Notes under the pieces: generated by a model
The model's database searches: none
Told to the model about the DNA's origin: nothing
The model's input: the letters and a program-made list of their open reading frames with translations, nothing else
Position numbers and translations under genes: made by a program
Origin: UBA2160 sp964588665
GTDB taxonomy: Bacteria; Chloroflexota; Dehalococcoidia; Lucifugimonadales; UBA1123
Direction: 5' to 3'
DNA length: 64,000 nt
Assembly (NCBI GenBank): GCA_964588665.1
Contig: CAZPQQ010000006.1
Coordinates: forward strand, 13,876 to 77,875
Part shown: positions 34,036 through 43,487 of the stretch, piece by piece
Numbering within the stretch: position 1 is the stretch's first letter
Layout of the letters: the number at the start of each line of letters is the position of its first letter

Positions 34036-34817
34036 TTAGTCGTACGGGCCGAACCATCTGCCGCCGAGTTGTTCGATCCGATCTGCGATCGCCGGGTGAG
34101 TCAGTGTAGGCGTCAGTGCGGCGCCATATGATGCGTGGCCGAGCGTTAATCGCAAGGCGGCGGTCATTCCGGTTGCGCCTCCGGTGGTGTAACCGGAATG
34201 ACCGCCGCTAATTCGGCACGATGAGTTACCCAAGGACAGACAACCGCACACAGGTACATAGTTACGTATGCGATCAACAACGGATTCGACGATGACTCCA
34301 ACAATAACGCCGTGATCAACAACGCTGAACATAACAATGCGTAGAGACCCAAAAGAACTTTCGTCCGGCCACGAATGGAGTGTTCACGCGACGAATGGCC
34401 GAGCTCATGCCCAATGACAGCTCGCCAAACAGATGTCCAGCGCATGTGATTTAACAAGGCGGACACGACCAGGGTGTCTTCGGAAATGCTGGCGAAGATT
34501 CGATCGTCTGGGACAACTTTGAATTTCTTGGGAGGCGAGACGTGAAGCTCTGTGGCTAGGTCGATCACACTTTTGGGCATAGCACGCGCGCGTGCTCGAA
34601 ATACCCTCCAGATCATAGGGAAACGATTCGAAGCAACGTCGATCAGATATGCACCAAACAATACCACGACGACGTTCGAACTGACCGACCAAAGAAGCAC
34701 GCCTACCGCGATCGTGATCGGGAACCCAAACAATTTGCTGACCGGCCACAGAATCAAGCCAACCAGAGAAAGCTTGGCGAATCCTCGGAACAGATTCCAT
34801 AGCAAGCGTGGCGACAT
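34036..34817 (-). pseudogene. M48-type membrane zinc metallopeptidase, interrupted by a frameshift
   Basis: From ATG 34817 the frame has two N-terminal membrane helices, then VIGHELGHSSREHS (the HExxH zinc motif near residue 138) and two more helices, reaching HRAELAA, where M48 enzymes have the third zinc ligand. It stops at 34164. The next frame continues with GYTTGGATGMTAALRL and ends LTHPAIADRIEQLGGRWFG (stop near 34036), the expected M48 C-terminus. One base change near 34190-34210 would restore a full protein of about 260 residues. It could be a real recent mutation or a sequence error. Confidence 0.65.
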
Positions 34818-34971
34818 GGCACTTCTACTCTCTACCAGCGGGTGGGCCTGGCGCAAGTTCGTGAAGGAGCGTCTCTAGCCCACTGTGAATTCTCGGGCGT
34901 CCTCCCCAATGGGCCGTAACGCTCTCACCATTACGTACGTCGCGAGCAATGGCAGCGAGGTGAGATGCCCG

Positions 34972-37488
34972 TTACTCGCACTTGCTGAAGCCGCAGTCGA
35001 CGCAGTTGAGGCAGCCCTCCTGAGGGATCAGCCAGCCGGAGCATTTGGGGCAGCGCGCTCCTGATGCCATCGGGCGTCCGATGATCGCTCCTTCGGTCGG
35101 CTCCTGTTCCGATCTCGTCGAAGGGAACAGGCCGAGTTGCGCGATCGAGTCGGGGTCTTCATCGCCGGAGTTCGGTTGGTTCAGGCGCTGGTCGACCACG
35201 CCGTGGTTATTCAGCACGTGCGCCACCGCATCAGGCGCCGAGCGAATTAGCGTGCCGGCGTCCCAGGCTGGGCAGCAGGTGATCCCGCTGAGTTGTTCGA
35301 TGATCTGGTCCGGGTCAATGCCCGACCGGAGCGCCAGCGAGACCATGCGAGACACGGCTTCGAGGTTGGCGTGGTCGCAGCCCCCGGCCTTGCCCATGCT
35401 GGTGAACACCTCGAAAGGCTTGCCGGACTCGTCGAAGTTGATGTTCACGTACATGTTGCCGTGTCCGGTGCGGACGCGGTCGTTGATACCGGCCACAGAT
35501 GTTGGGCGCTGTCGAGGCACGAGCAATCCGGCCATCGGCTCAGCTTCTTCCTCGTCCTTGCCGGTCTCAAGCACCTGCATCGACTTCGAGCCGTCACGGT
35601 AAACGGTGACGGCTTTGCATCCGGTCTCCCAAGCGAGCTCAAAAGCGGCTTTAACGTCGGCCACCGTTGCCGAGTTGGGCAGGTTGATCGTCTTGGACAC
35701 GGAGTTGGTCACGTGCTCTTGCCATGCGGCTTGCATCTTGACGTGCGCCTCGGCGCTGATGGCCATGGACGACCGGAAGACGGCGGGGTCCAGACCATGA
35801 TCGGCCAAGATCGCGGCGGCGTCATCAGGGCTTTCGGCGATTCGTTCGAGCACTTGGTGGACCGCCGCGTCGTCGCCCAGGTGATCGGCGAGGGCTTCAC
35901 GGATCGATACAGGGGCGTCCAGCAATCGTGAACTGGCGGCGTCTGGGTTTTGCCAGAGTACGTTGGACCACCACGCCAGCGCGAAGTGGGGCTCGATTCC
36001 GCTGGAGCAACCCGCGATGCGGCTGATCGTGCCCGTTGGAGCGATCGTGATCACGCTGGAGTTGCGCACCGGAGGCAGGCCGCGCGCCTTGAGGTCGGAG
36101 TTCTCGTACTCGGGGAACGGTCCGCGTTCGACTGCCATGTTGTGGGACTCGTCCCACGCGATGCGCTCGACGAAACCGCCCAGCTCTCTGGCCAGCGCCT
36201 GCGCTTCGGCGGAGTCGTAAGGCAGGCCGAGGCGGACCAGGGCGTCGGCCCAGCCCATGTAGCCGAGGCCGATGCGGCGCGTCGCAAGGTTGACCTCGCG
36301 CAGCTTCGGCAGCGGGAACGAGTTGACCTCGATCACGTCGTCCAGGAAGCGAACCGCGGTCCGAATGGTCTCTTCGAGGCCGTCCCAGTCCAATCCATAC
36401 TGGCCCACGTGGTTATCGAGGTTGATCGAGCCAAGGCAGCAGTTGCCGTAGTTCTCGAGGAACTCTTCTCCGCACGGGTTGCTGGTCTCGATCCGGCCCA
36501 GTTGCGGGTTGGGCGCCGTCTCCCACACCCGGTCCATGAACACGACCCCGGGGTCTCCGGTCTTCCAGGCGGACTCGGCTATCTCTTCCCAAAGCTCTCG
36601 CGCGCTGATCATCTCGACTACGTCATCGACGGGCCCGGCGCCTTCATTGCGAGGGTTGACCAGCGCCCATTGGGCGTCGGCTTTGACCGCCTCCATGAAC
36701 GCGTCGGTGATCTGGACGGAAATGTTGAAGTTCCGCAGCGTCTCGTCGTCGTCTTTGCAGGTGATGAACTCGCGAATGTCCGGGTGGCTGTCGCGAAGCT
36801 GTCCCATGTGGGCGCCAAGCCGGAACGCGCCCTGCGTGAGCGTGGCGCCGACGGCCGAGTAGAGCTTCATCACGGCGATGGGGCCGCAGGCGTTGCCGTG
36901 CGTGGTCCTGATCTTGTCGTTCCTGGGCCTCAGCTTGGAGAAGCCGAAACCGATCCCGCCGCCCCATTTTTCGATCATGGCGGCGTCGTGGGCCACCTGC
37001 ATGATCGACTCCATGTCGTCCTCGGGCGACGCGACGAAGCAAGCCGATAGGCACCCTTTGCTCGTGCCAGCGTTCACGAGAGTTGGGGAGTTAGGCAGGA
37101 ACTTGAGCGACGTCATCACATCGTAGAACTTGTTCGCCCACACGGTGCGGTAGGCGGGCTGCTCGCCCTCGGCGATGGCATTCGCGACTCGATGGAACAG
37201 GTCCTCCGGCGCCTCGGTGGGATTGCCGTCGGCGTCTTTCCGCAGATAGCGCTGCTCCAGTATCACCAACGCGTTGTCGGTGATGGCCGTCTGACGGTCG
37301 CTCCTCGGCGCGGCGGCGGGTTCTTCTCCGGATCCGTTGCCGTTGGTCTTCAACGAAGCTTTGATCTGGCTACGAAGATCGCCAGGCACGCCCGCCGACT
37401 CCAATGCGCGCTCCACCTCTGCCAGCATGTCCTCGTGTTCCAAGGGCTGATCGGACGGGCTGGCTTTTTCCTCCACGTACATTCTCAC
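34972..37488 (-). CDS. nrdJ: Adenosylcobalamin-dependent (class II) ribonucleotide reductase
   Basis: An 838-residue NrdJ reducing ribonucleotides with a cobalamin-derived radical. Motifs: LPNSPTLVNAG, SACFVASPEDDMESIM, KWGGGIGFGFSKLR, NPCGEEFLENYGNCCLGSINL with the finger-loop Cys, ITIAPTGTISRIAGCSSGIE, and a C-terminal tail with CPKCSGWL...CLNCVDCGFSKCE, a zinc-ribbon-like shuttle that ends in a Cys. A long acidic N-terminal extension (about 1-75) precedes the core. No nrdA/nrdB appears, and no cobalamin riboswitch is visible upstream. nrdR lies just upstream on the same strand. Confidence 0.96.
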   Translation of the reverse strand: MRMYVEEKASPSDQPLEHEDMLAEVERALESAGVPGDLRSQIKASLKTNGNGSGEEPAAAPRSDRQTAITDNALVILEQRYLRKDADGNPTEAPEDLFHRVANAIAEGEQPAYRTVWANKFYDVMTSLKFLPNSPTLVNAGTSKGCLSACFVASPEDDMESIMQVAHDAAMIEKWGGGIGFGFSKLRPRNDKIRTTHGNACGPIAVMKLYSAVGATLTQGAFRLGAHMGQLRDSHPDIREFITCKDDDETLRNFNISVQITDAFMEAVKADAQWALVNPRNEGAGPVDDVVEMISARELWEEIAESAWKTGDPGVVFMDRVWETAPNPQLGRIETSNPCGEEFLENYGNCCLGSINLDNHVGQYGLDWDGLEETIRTAVRFLDDVIEVNSFPLPKLREVNLATRRIGLGYMGWADALVRLGLPYDSAEAQALARELGGFVERIAWDESHNMAVERGPFPEYENSDLKARGLPPVRNSSVITIAPTGTISRIAGCSSGIEPHFALAWWSNVLWQNPDAASSRLLDAPVSIREALADHLGDDAAVHQVLERIAESPDDAAAILADHGLDPAVFRSSMAISAEAHVKMQAAWQEHVTNSVSKTINLPNSATVADVKAAFELAWETGCKAVTVYRDGSKSMQVLETGKDEEEAEPMAGLLVPRQRPTSVAGINDRVRTGHGNMYVNINFDESGKPFEVFTSMGKAGGCDHANLEAVSRMVSLALRSGIDPDQIIEQLSGITCCPAWDAGTLIRSAPDAVAHVLNNHGVVDQRLNQPNSGDEDPDSIAQLGLFPSTRSEQEPTEGAIIGRPMASGARCPKCSGWLIPQEGCLNCVDCGFSKCE

Positions 37489-37622
37489 GACTCCTGAATT
37501 ACTCGATCCGCACCAACGCGGATGCTTCGGTCTGAGCGATAAAGATGCAGGCCAGAGACCCGCAGGATAACACGAAATAGAACAAATGGTCTACAGACAA
37601 ACAGGGGTCCCGGCGAGCCTAG

Positions 37623-38192
37623 CTACGCCGGGTCGGGTTGTGGCCGGACGCCCCTCCGGCGGCGACGGCGGACCGGAGCGGTGGGAGCAGCGTCCTCCAG
37701 TATCGAGAGTGCAAGCTGGTTGGAGGGCACGCCGTCAGCCGGTTCAACCGGCTCCAACAGCGCGTCGATCTCCGACCTGAAGCTCTCGATGTTGCGGAAG
37801 TCGCGATATACGCTTGCGAACCTGATGTATGCCACCCGGTCCATCTCCTTAAGCAGGTCCATGGCCAGTTCGCCGATGTCTCGGGAGCTAACCTCAGCGC
37901 GCCCCGTGTCGAGCAAGTGCGCCTCGATCTCGTTAAGCACCTTCTCGACACGCCCCAGGGGGAGTGGGCGTTTGGCGCACGCTTTGGTGAGACTGGCCCA
38001 GAGTTTGTCGCGGCTGAACTCTTCACGCCGTCCGTCGGCCTTCACCACCATGACCACGCGCATCTGCACTCGCTCGTAGGTCGTGAAGCGCAGATTGCAC
38101 TCCTGGCATTCGCGGCGGCGGCGGATGCCGTCACCGGAATCCCGGGAGTCGATTACCTTCGAATTTGTGTCGCCACAGAAAGGACAGAGCAT
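37623..38192 (-). CDS. nrdR: Transcriptional repressor NrdR
   Basis: The 189-residue protein begins with the zinc ribbon MLCPFCGDTNSKVIDSRDSG, then RRRECQECNLRFTTYERVQ, followed by an ATP-cone domain (VVKADGRREEFSRDKLWASLTKACAKRPL). NrdR represses ribonucleotide reductase genes according to dATP/ATP levels. A C-terminal extension of about 40 residues (PADGVPSNQLALSILED and an Arg-rich tail) makes it longer than the usual 150-160. nrdJ follows after 134 bp on the same strand. I saw no clear NrdR box in that gap. Confidence 0.95.
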   Translation of the reverse strand: MLCPFCGDTNSKVIDSRDSGDGIRRRRECQECNLRFTTYERVQMRVVMVVKADGRREEFSRDKLWASLTKACAKRPLPLGRVEKVLNEIEAHLLDTGRAEVSSRDIGELAMDLLKEMDRVAYIRFASVYRDFRNIESFRSEIDALLEPVEPADGVPSNQLALSILEDAAPTAPVRRRRRRGVRPQPDPA

Positions 38193-38522
38193 GACCAGGC
38201 ATCATCGGAAACAGTTTAGCGGACGGACGATGCACCACAATCTCTCGTGATGCCTGGAGAATGTACCACCACATCTTGCGGTGTGTCAAGGATTGGCGAC
38301 GCACGAATTCATGCCGATATTGGGACGAATGGCCGGGTTTGGCAGGGAGCTTATTTCTGAGGTTCGTCGTCGGTGCGGACGGTGAGCCGATTCGAGACAA
38401 GACTCGTTGGCGCTCAAATTGCATTGGTGGTACATTGTCGCTCCGCCCTTCGGCGCCGGCTGAAATCGCTACGCGATCGAGAGCCGCAGCAAAGGGACAT
38501 CTTCATCCACCGAGGAGACCGC

Positions 38523-39062
38523 GTGAGATCTACTGACATACTCGTCCAACAGCATCAGGTGATAGACAAGGTTTTGGACCTCTTGGCGCAAAAGCTAGAA
38601 GACACACACAGCGCCGGCACGCTCGACGTCCCGTTCTTCAGGAAGCTGGTGGCGTTCAGCAACGCCGTCGATCAGTGCCATCACAGGAAGGAAGAGGGGT
38701 GTCTGTTCCCCTGCCTCACGGGAAAAGGCATACCGCGAGAAGGCGGGCCCATCGGGATGATGCTAATGGAGCACGAGATGGGCAGAGCGCTCATCAGGCA
38801 GCTCTCGGAGACGCTCGACCGGTACGAGAGCGGAGACGCATCGGTCCCCGATGTCGTGAGCCCGTGTCGGGAGTACCTGGAGCTTTTGAGGCAGCACATA
38901 TCGAAAGAGAACGGCGTGCTTTACCCCATGGGCGAGAACGTCATGAGCGCGCGGGATGACGCGGACACCCTGAACTGTTACGAAGAAGGCGAGCAGGAGA
39001 TGGGGCCCGAGGCATCCAAGGACCTCATCCGACTGGCGGAAGAGATGGCCGTAGGACGATGA
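38523..39062 (+). CDS. Hemerythrin-like (HHE) domain protein
   Basis: The 179-residue protein starts at GTG 38523 behind GAGGAG. It is a four-helix HHE bundle with diiron ligand motifs: His in VQQHQVID near 10, HHRKEEG near 51 with HxxxE, MEHEMGR near 82, and HISKENGVLYP near 126 with HxxxE. Family members bind O2, NO or iron and sense oxygen or oxidative stress. The gap 38193-38522 divergent to nrdR holds only regulatory space. A strong terminator follows. Confidence 0.88.
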   Translation: MRSTDILVQQHQVIDKVLDLLAQKLEDTHSAGTLDVPFFRKLVAFSNAVDQCHHRKEEGCLFPCLTGKGIPREGGPIGMMLMEHEMGRALIRQLSETLDRYESGDASVPDVVSPCREYLELLRQHISKENGVLYPMGENVMSARDDADTLNCYEEGEQEMGPEASKDLIRLAEEMAVGR

Positions 39063-39067
39063 TCCGC

Positions 39068-39099
39068 AAAGGCGCCCCGACTAAGTCGAGGCGCCTTTT
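39068..39099. terminator. Intrinsic terminator between the hemerythrin gene and ftsZ
   Basis: AAAGGCGCC (39068-39076) pairs with GGCGCCTTTT (39090-39099); CCGAC and GTCGA extend the stem, with a TAA loop. The T-run on the plus strand and A-run on the minus strand make it bidirectional, serving two convergent genes. Confidence 0.85.
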
Positions 39100-39122
39100 G
39101 TAATGCAGATCCAGCTTATCGG

Positions 39123-40226
39123 CTAATCGGCCTGGACGTGATTGGTCCGAGCGCGCACCCGTGTTCGCGAGTAGCGGCGCAGGAACGGCGGCAGGTCGAG
39201 CTCGGTGTCCTCGCCGCTCAGTGCGTCGTTCAGTATTCGGTCGACTCGGTCCTCACGGTCCGAGTACTCCTGCGCTGACGGGAAGCCGGTGGCGATGATG
39301 GTGAGCTTGATCTCGTTCTCCATCTTCAGGTCGGTGACCATGCCGAATATGATGTTGGCGTCGGGGTCGACGACCCGCTGGATGACCTCTGCGGCCTCGT
39401 GGAGTTCGTTCAGCCGGAGGTCGGAACCGCCGGTGATGTTGAACAGGACTCCTCCGGCGCCTTCGATCGAGACGTCTAGCAACGGGTTCGTGATGGCCTG
39501 TTGGGCTGCTTCGCGCGCCCTGTGCTCGCCGATGCCCCAGCCGATCGACATCCATGCCGGTCCGGCGTCGCGCATGATCGCGTTGACGTCGGCAAAGTCG
39601 ACGTTGATCTCGCCGGCGGTGGTTACGACCTCGGCGATGGACTGCACGCCGATGCGCAGCACGTCGTCGGCCATCTTGAAGGCGTTCTCGGCGGTGATCT
39701 CTTCCTCTGCGATCACGTGAAGGCGTTCGTTGGGGATCACCAGCAGGGTGTCAACGTGCTCTTTGAGCCGGTTGATGCCCGAATCGGCGACGCGTCCGCG
39801 ACGCATGCCTTCGAAGGCAAACGGCCTGGTCACGATGCCGACGGTCAGAGCGCCCGTCTCTCGGGCGATCTGTGCGATTATCGGAGAAGCGCCGGTTCCG
39901 GTGCCGCCTCCCATGCCGGCCGCCACGAATACCATGTCGGAGTCGGCGACGACCTCATACAGGTCCTCGCGGCTCTCCTCGGCGGACCTGGAGCCGAGTT
40001 CGGGACTGCCGCCCACACCCTTGCCCTGGGTGAGCTGATCGCCTATTCGCATCTTGAGCGGCACGTCGCTTTGGAGAAGCGCCTGAGAGTCGGTGTTGAC
40101 GACGACGTATTCGACGCCTGGTATCCGCTCTCGGAACATTCTGGAAACGGCGTTGGAGCCCCCGCCCCCGACACCCACTACTTTGATTCGGGCAACGCTT
40201 TCGGGGTCGCCCCTGAACGTGGTCAT
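39123..40226 (-). CDS. ftsZ: Cell division protein FtsZ
   Basis: A 367-residue tubulin-like GTPase that builds the Z-ring. GTP contacts are KVVGVGGGGSNAVSRM near 12-27 and the tubulin signature GGGTGTGASPII near 108-119; the T7 loop reads NVDFADVNAIMRDAG. The C-terminal peptide DLPPFLRR near 347-354 is the FtsA-binding tail, followed by a basic extension. It is the last gene of a minus-strand rsmH-ftsA-ftsZ block, 52 bp after ftsA. Confidence 0.97.
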   Translation of the reverse strand: MTTFRGDPESVARIKVVGVGGGGSNAVSRMFRERIPGVEYVVVNTDSQALLQSDVPLKMRIGDQLTQGKGVGGSPELGSRSAEESREDLYEVVADSDMVFVAAGMGGGTGTGASPIIAQIARETGALTVGIVTRPFAFEGMRRGRVADSGINRLKEHVDTLLVIPNERLHVIAEEEITAENAFKMADDVLRIGVQSIAEVVTTAGEINVDFADVNAIMRDAGPAWMSIGWGIGEHRAREAAQQAITNPLLDVSIEGAGGVLFNITGGSDLRLNELHEAAEVIQRVVDPDANIIFGMVTDLKMENEIKLTIIATGFPSAQEYSDREDRVDRILNDALSGEDTELDLPPFLRRYSRTRVRARTNHVQAD

Positions 40227-40278
40227 ATAGATTCCCCCTTCTATCCTTTGTATCCTGCGGCTGTATCCTGCAATTTCG

Positions 40279-41535
40279 TCACCGAGACATGATCCGACTT
40301 AGTATTCGGGACACCCGTTTGTTCCCGGTCTTCCCGTGTGTTCCGTTGGAGGCTCTGATTGCCGGCGTATGGTCCGACTGCCGCCCCATCGCCCACTTTA
40401 GTATGCCGATGCTAGTAGCGAACTTGGGCGACTTGAGGTCGTCGGGGATGCTGTTGAGTCCGCTGACCCTGTTGGGCGTCCCGACCCTCACTTGCCGCGA
40501 CACCGTGCGCCGCACCATGTCCTCCAAACCCGCGAGGCTGGAAGTGCCTCCGGTTAGCACCATCTGGACGCTCGACGTGTCCGCGTATCCGGCCTCGCAG
40601 AGCTTGAGCCGCATCAACCGTGACAGCTCTTGCGCTCTCTCACGCATGAGTTGGCACAGGTCTCGCACCGCGACCGTCCGTTGGCTCATCCGCCCTGCGA
40701 TCGGGAGCGAGATCTCGTCTTGCGCCTGCGCCGCCGAGGGCTCGGTGTTGCCGTGGGCGAGTTTGGCCTCTTCGCCCGCTTCGTAGGTCGTGTCGTAAGT
40801 CATGCAAATGTCATTGGTGAACTGGAACCCGCCGATGGGCAGGGCGGAGTTGTAGAACACCGATCCTTTGGAGTACACGATCAGGTCGGAGGTTCCGCCG
40901 CCGATGTCGACAAGGGCGACGCCCTCTTCTTTTTCTGACTCGGTGAGGACTGCCTCCGCGCTGGCGATAGGCTGCAGGACCAGGTCGGCCACTTGATATC
41001 CGGCCTGTTGCACCGCCTGAGTGAGCCGGTCGACAAACGACGACGCCGCGGTCACAACATGCGTCTCCACTTCCAGCCGGGTCGTGTGCATCCCCACTGG
41101 GTTTCGGATGCCGCGTTGGCCGTCCAACGTGTAGCTCCTGGGCAGCGCGTGGAGCACCAGCACGCCCGATTTCCTGCTGGCGGCCGCCACCGTTTCCGGG
41201 GCCGCCTTCAGGTCGGCGCCTGTAATGACGCCCTGGGACGCGGCTTTGTTGAACTGGTCTCGGCGCGTCTCGAAGGAGACATGGGACCCCGTGACGCCCA
41301 CGTAAGCCTCCGTCACCGTGACACCCGCCTGTCTGGCCGCTTCGGCAACAGACTCGCGGATGGCGTCTCTGGTGGCCGCTACGTCGGTGACGTTGCCCTT
41401 TTCGAGGCCACGCGAGGGCACGACGCAATGCGAAAGGATGTCGAACGACCCTTCGCCGTCTCCGCGCGCAATGATCGTGCACACCTTCGAAGTGCCCACG
41501 TCCACCGCGACAACAATGTCTGAGTCTTGCATCAT
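40279..41535 (-). CDS. ftsA: Cell division protein FtsA
   Basis: From ATG 41535 (GGAG upstream) the protein has 418 residues in the actin fold: phosphate-1 motif VVAVDVGTSKVCTII near 7-21, a 1C domain around 85-165, phosphate-2 VALVDIGGGTSDLIVYSKG near 205-223 and the adenosine motif VLTGGTSSLAGLEDM near 345. FtsA ties FtsZ filaments to the membrane through a C-terminal helix; the tail here is basic (TGNKRVSRILSRIM) and could be that anchor. The open frame extends to 41610 without a ribosome site. The intact ftsZ C-terminal tail fits a working pair. Confidence 0.94.
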   Translation of the reverse strand: MMQDSDIVVAVDVGTSKVCTIIARGDGEGSFDILSHCVVPSRGLEKGNVTDVAATRDAIRESVAEAARQAGVTVTEAYVGVTGSHVSFETRRDQFNKAASQGVITGADLKAAPETVAAASRKSGVLVLHALPRSYTLDGQRGIRNPVGMHTTRLEVETHVVTAASSFVDRLTQAVQQAGYQVADLVLQPIASAEAVLTESEKEEGVALVDIGGGTSDLIVYSKGSVFYNSALPIGGFQFTNDICMTYDTTYEAGEEAKLAHGNTEPSAAQAQDEISLPIAGRMSQRTVAVRDLCQLMRERAQELSRLMRLKLCEAGYADTSSVQMVLTGGTSSLAGLEDMVRRTVSRQVRVGTPNRVSGLNSIPDDLKSPKFATSIGILKWAMGRQSDHTPAIRASNGTHGKTGNKRVSRILSRIMSR

Positions 41536-41668
41536 AGTTCGTACTCCGAAATCCACCTCAAATAACCGTCCCGAACATCCAGTCGTCGCGATCGCTTCGC
41601 GAAAGAGCACTTGTTATAGATGTTTCTTGTATTCTGATTAGACTGATGCCTGATCGCCTCAGTCGCGC

Positions 41669-42589
41669 TTACAGCTTTTCGACTATCCGCATCTTCGCGC
41701 TGCGGGCCCGGGGATTGGACCTGATCTCCTCGTGGGTTGGCGTCAGCACGCGACGGTTCACCAGGCGGACCGACGGCTTGTGATCGCAGATGCATATCGG
41801 CGCCGACGGCGGACAGATGCATGCAGTGGCCTCTCGCCGCATCAAATTCTTGACCAGTCGATCCTCGATCGAGTGGTATGTAAGCGTTACCAAGCGGCCG
41901 CCCGTCTGAAGGGTTTCGATGGCGCCGTACAGCCCTTTTTCGAGATTGTCGAGTTCCGAGTTCACCGCCATTCGCAGCGCCTGGAACGTTCTTGTAGCTG
42001 GATGCACCCGGCTGTGGGCCGGCCAATGGAGCGCTCTGGAAACCACGTCCGCCAACTGTGTCGTCGTCTCGATCCGCCGGTTGCGGACGATCGCCTTGGC
42101 CACGGCTCGGGCGCGAGGCTCCTCTCCCAGTTCACGAATGACGGTCTCGAGCTCCCGCTCCGGATACCGGTTGACGATGTCGGCCGCGGTGGTCGGCGAT
42201 TCGACGTCGAACCGCATGTCCAGCGGCGCTTCGCGTCGGAAGCTGAACCCGCGCTCCGCGGTGTCGAGCTGCCGCGAGGACACGCCAAGGTCGAACAGCA
42301 CGCCGCTCGCGTCGCGTGCACGGTTCCCGACCGCGATGCTGGCAACGTCGGCAAAGTTCCCGTGAACCAGGCGAATGCTCGTCGCGTATCCGCGAAGTCT
42401 GGCCTCGGCCGCGTCCAGCGCATCGGCGTCAAGGTCGATCCCCAGCACGAAGACGTCGTGGGATGCGTGCAGGATCGCTTCAGCGTGGCCGCCGTCGCCG
42501 ATGTTGCAATCGACGTAGACGCCGCCTGGCTTGATCGCCAACGCCGCTACTGCTTCGGACGTCATCACGGGCACGTGGGCTGGATTCAT
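41669..42589 (-). CDS. rsmH: 16S rRNA (cytosine-1402-N4)-methyltransferase
   Basis: From ATG 42589 (MNPAHVPVMTSEAVAAL) the protein has 306 residues. Motifs are YVDCNIGDGGHAEAIL near 27-42, FDLGVSSRQLDTAERGFSFR near 100-119, LDMRFD and a C-terminal ALRMAVNSELDNLEKGL. RsmH methylates C1402 of 16S rRNA in the P site. In many genomes it follows mraZ and precedes ftsL-ftsI-mur genes; here ftsA follows directly after 133 bp. An earlier ATG at 42664 is possible, but the conserved start is at 42589. Confidence 0.95.
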   Translation of the reverse strand: MNPAHVPVMTSEAVAALAIKPGGVYVDCNIGDGGHAEAILHASHDVFVLGIDLDADALDAAEARLRGYATSIRLVHGNFADVASIAVGNRARDASGVLFDLGVSSRQLDTAERGFSFRREAPLDMRFDVESPTTAADIVNRYPERELETVIRELGEEPRARAVAKAIVRNRRIETTTQLADVVSRALHWPAHSRVHPATRTFQALRMAVNSELDNLEKGLYGAIETLQTGGRLVTLTYHSIEDRLVKNLMRREATACICPPSAPICICDHKPSVRLVNRRVLTPTHEEIRSNPRARSAKMRIVEKL

Positions 42590-42979
42590 GACTGGCTCGC
42601 GGATGGTGCTTAACATATGGTCGTCGGTTCTGCCTGTACTGAGCTTATGGGTTAGGGCTTGCATGATTGAGCATGTGACTCGGCGGCCTCTCCGATGTCC
42701 GCTTCGTCAACTGTTCGCTGCCTGATCCCAATCGTTGCGCCGCCGCGCGAGAGTGAGCGTGGCCGGCGTGTTAACATGTAATTCGGATCAAATACGAAAT
42801 CGGCATTGCGCGACGCCGCCCCAATCGCGCTTCACCGGCCGGTACCCCCGGACCAACGTTTATCTTGCTATTGGAAGTTTCCCAGACACTTTCAATACCA
42901 TGCAAGGGAAATTTGGGAGCCGTTCTTGGGGTTTTCGGGACGTTATCGCATTGGTTCGGCAGCTCCGGGAGGTCTGACG
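42590..42979. other. Intergenic region between rsmH and the MoaB/MogA gene; no mraZ
   Basis: About 390 bp between divergent genes. No supported coding frame is present and mraZ, the usual neighbour of rsmH, is absent. The region should contain the promoters of both blocks; no convincing -35/-10 pair was found. Confidence 0.5.
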
Positions 42980-43477
42980 ATTTTCAAACTGGCCATCTTG
43001 ACCATCAGCGACGCCGGTTCCAGAGGCGAACGGGAGGACGTCAGCGGCGACACCGTCAGCGAGATGATGGCGTCGACAAGTTTCCAGGAAACCCGCCGCG
43101 AGCTGTTGCCCGACGAGCAAGAACTGATCTCCGAGAAGCTGATCGAATGGTGCGACAGCGGCGATATCGACCTCGTCCTGACGACCGGCGGCACCGGGCT
43201 GGGACCGCGCGACGTTACGCCCGAGGCGACCAAAAAGGTGATCGACCTCGAGGTGCCCGGCATGGCCGAGGCAATGCGCATGGAGTCGCTGAATGCCACT
43301 CCGTTTGCCATGATCGGCCGCGCGGTAGTCGGTGTGCGAAACGGATGCTTGATCGTCAATCTGCCCGGCAGTCCCAAAGCCGTCCGCGAAAACCTGGAAG
43401 TGGTCCTCGGCGTGATTCCTCACGCCGTCGAGATACTCAGAGGCGGACAACGGCATCCAACGAGCGGAGGCGGTTAG
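42980..43477 (+). CDS. MoaB/MogA-family molybdopterin adenylyltransferase
   Basis: The 165-residue protein has the family core: KLAILTISDAGSRGEREDVSG, TTGGTGLGPRDVTPEAT near 71-87 and NLPGSPKAVRENLEVVLG near 128-145. MogA and many MoaB proteins adenylylate molybdopterin before metal insertion. The start is odd. There is no ATG, GTG or TTG at the right place; GGGAGG (42967-42972) lies 7 bases before ATT 42980, which opens the frame at IFKLAILT. CTG 42974 is only 1 base from the ribosome site and TTG 42998 would cut the first strand. trmD follows 10 bp downstream. Confidence 0.85.
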   Translation: MFKLAILTISDAGSRGEREDVSGDTVSEMMASTSFQETRRELLPDEQELISEKLIEWCDSGDIDLVLTTGGTGLGPRDVTPEATKKVIDLEVPGMAEAMRMESLNATPFAMIGRAVVGVRNGCLIVNLPGSPKAVRENLEVVLGVIPHAVEILRGGQRHPTSGGG

Positions 43478-43487
43478 CGGCGACCTT

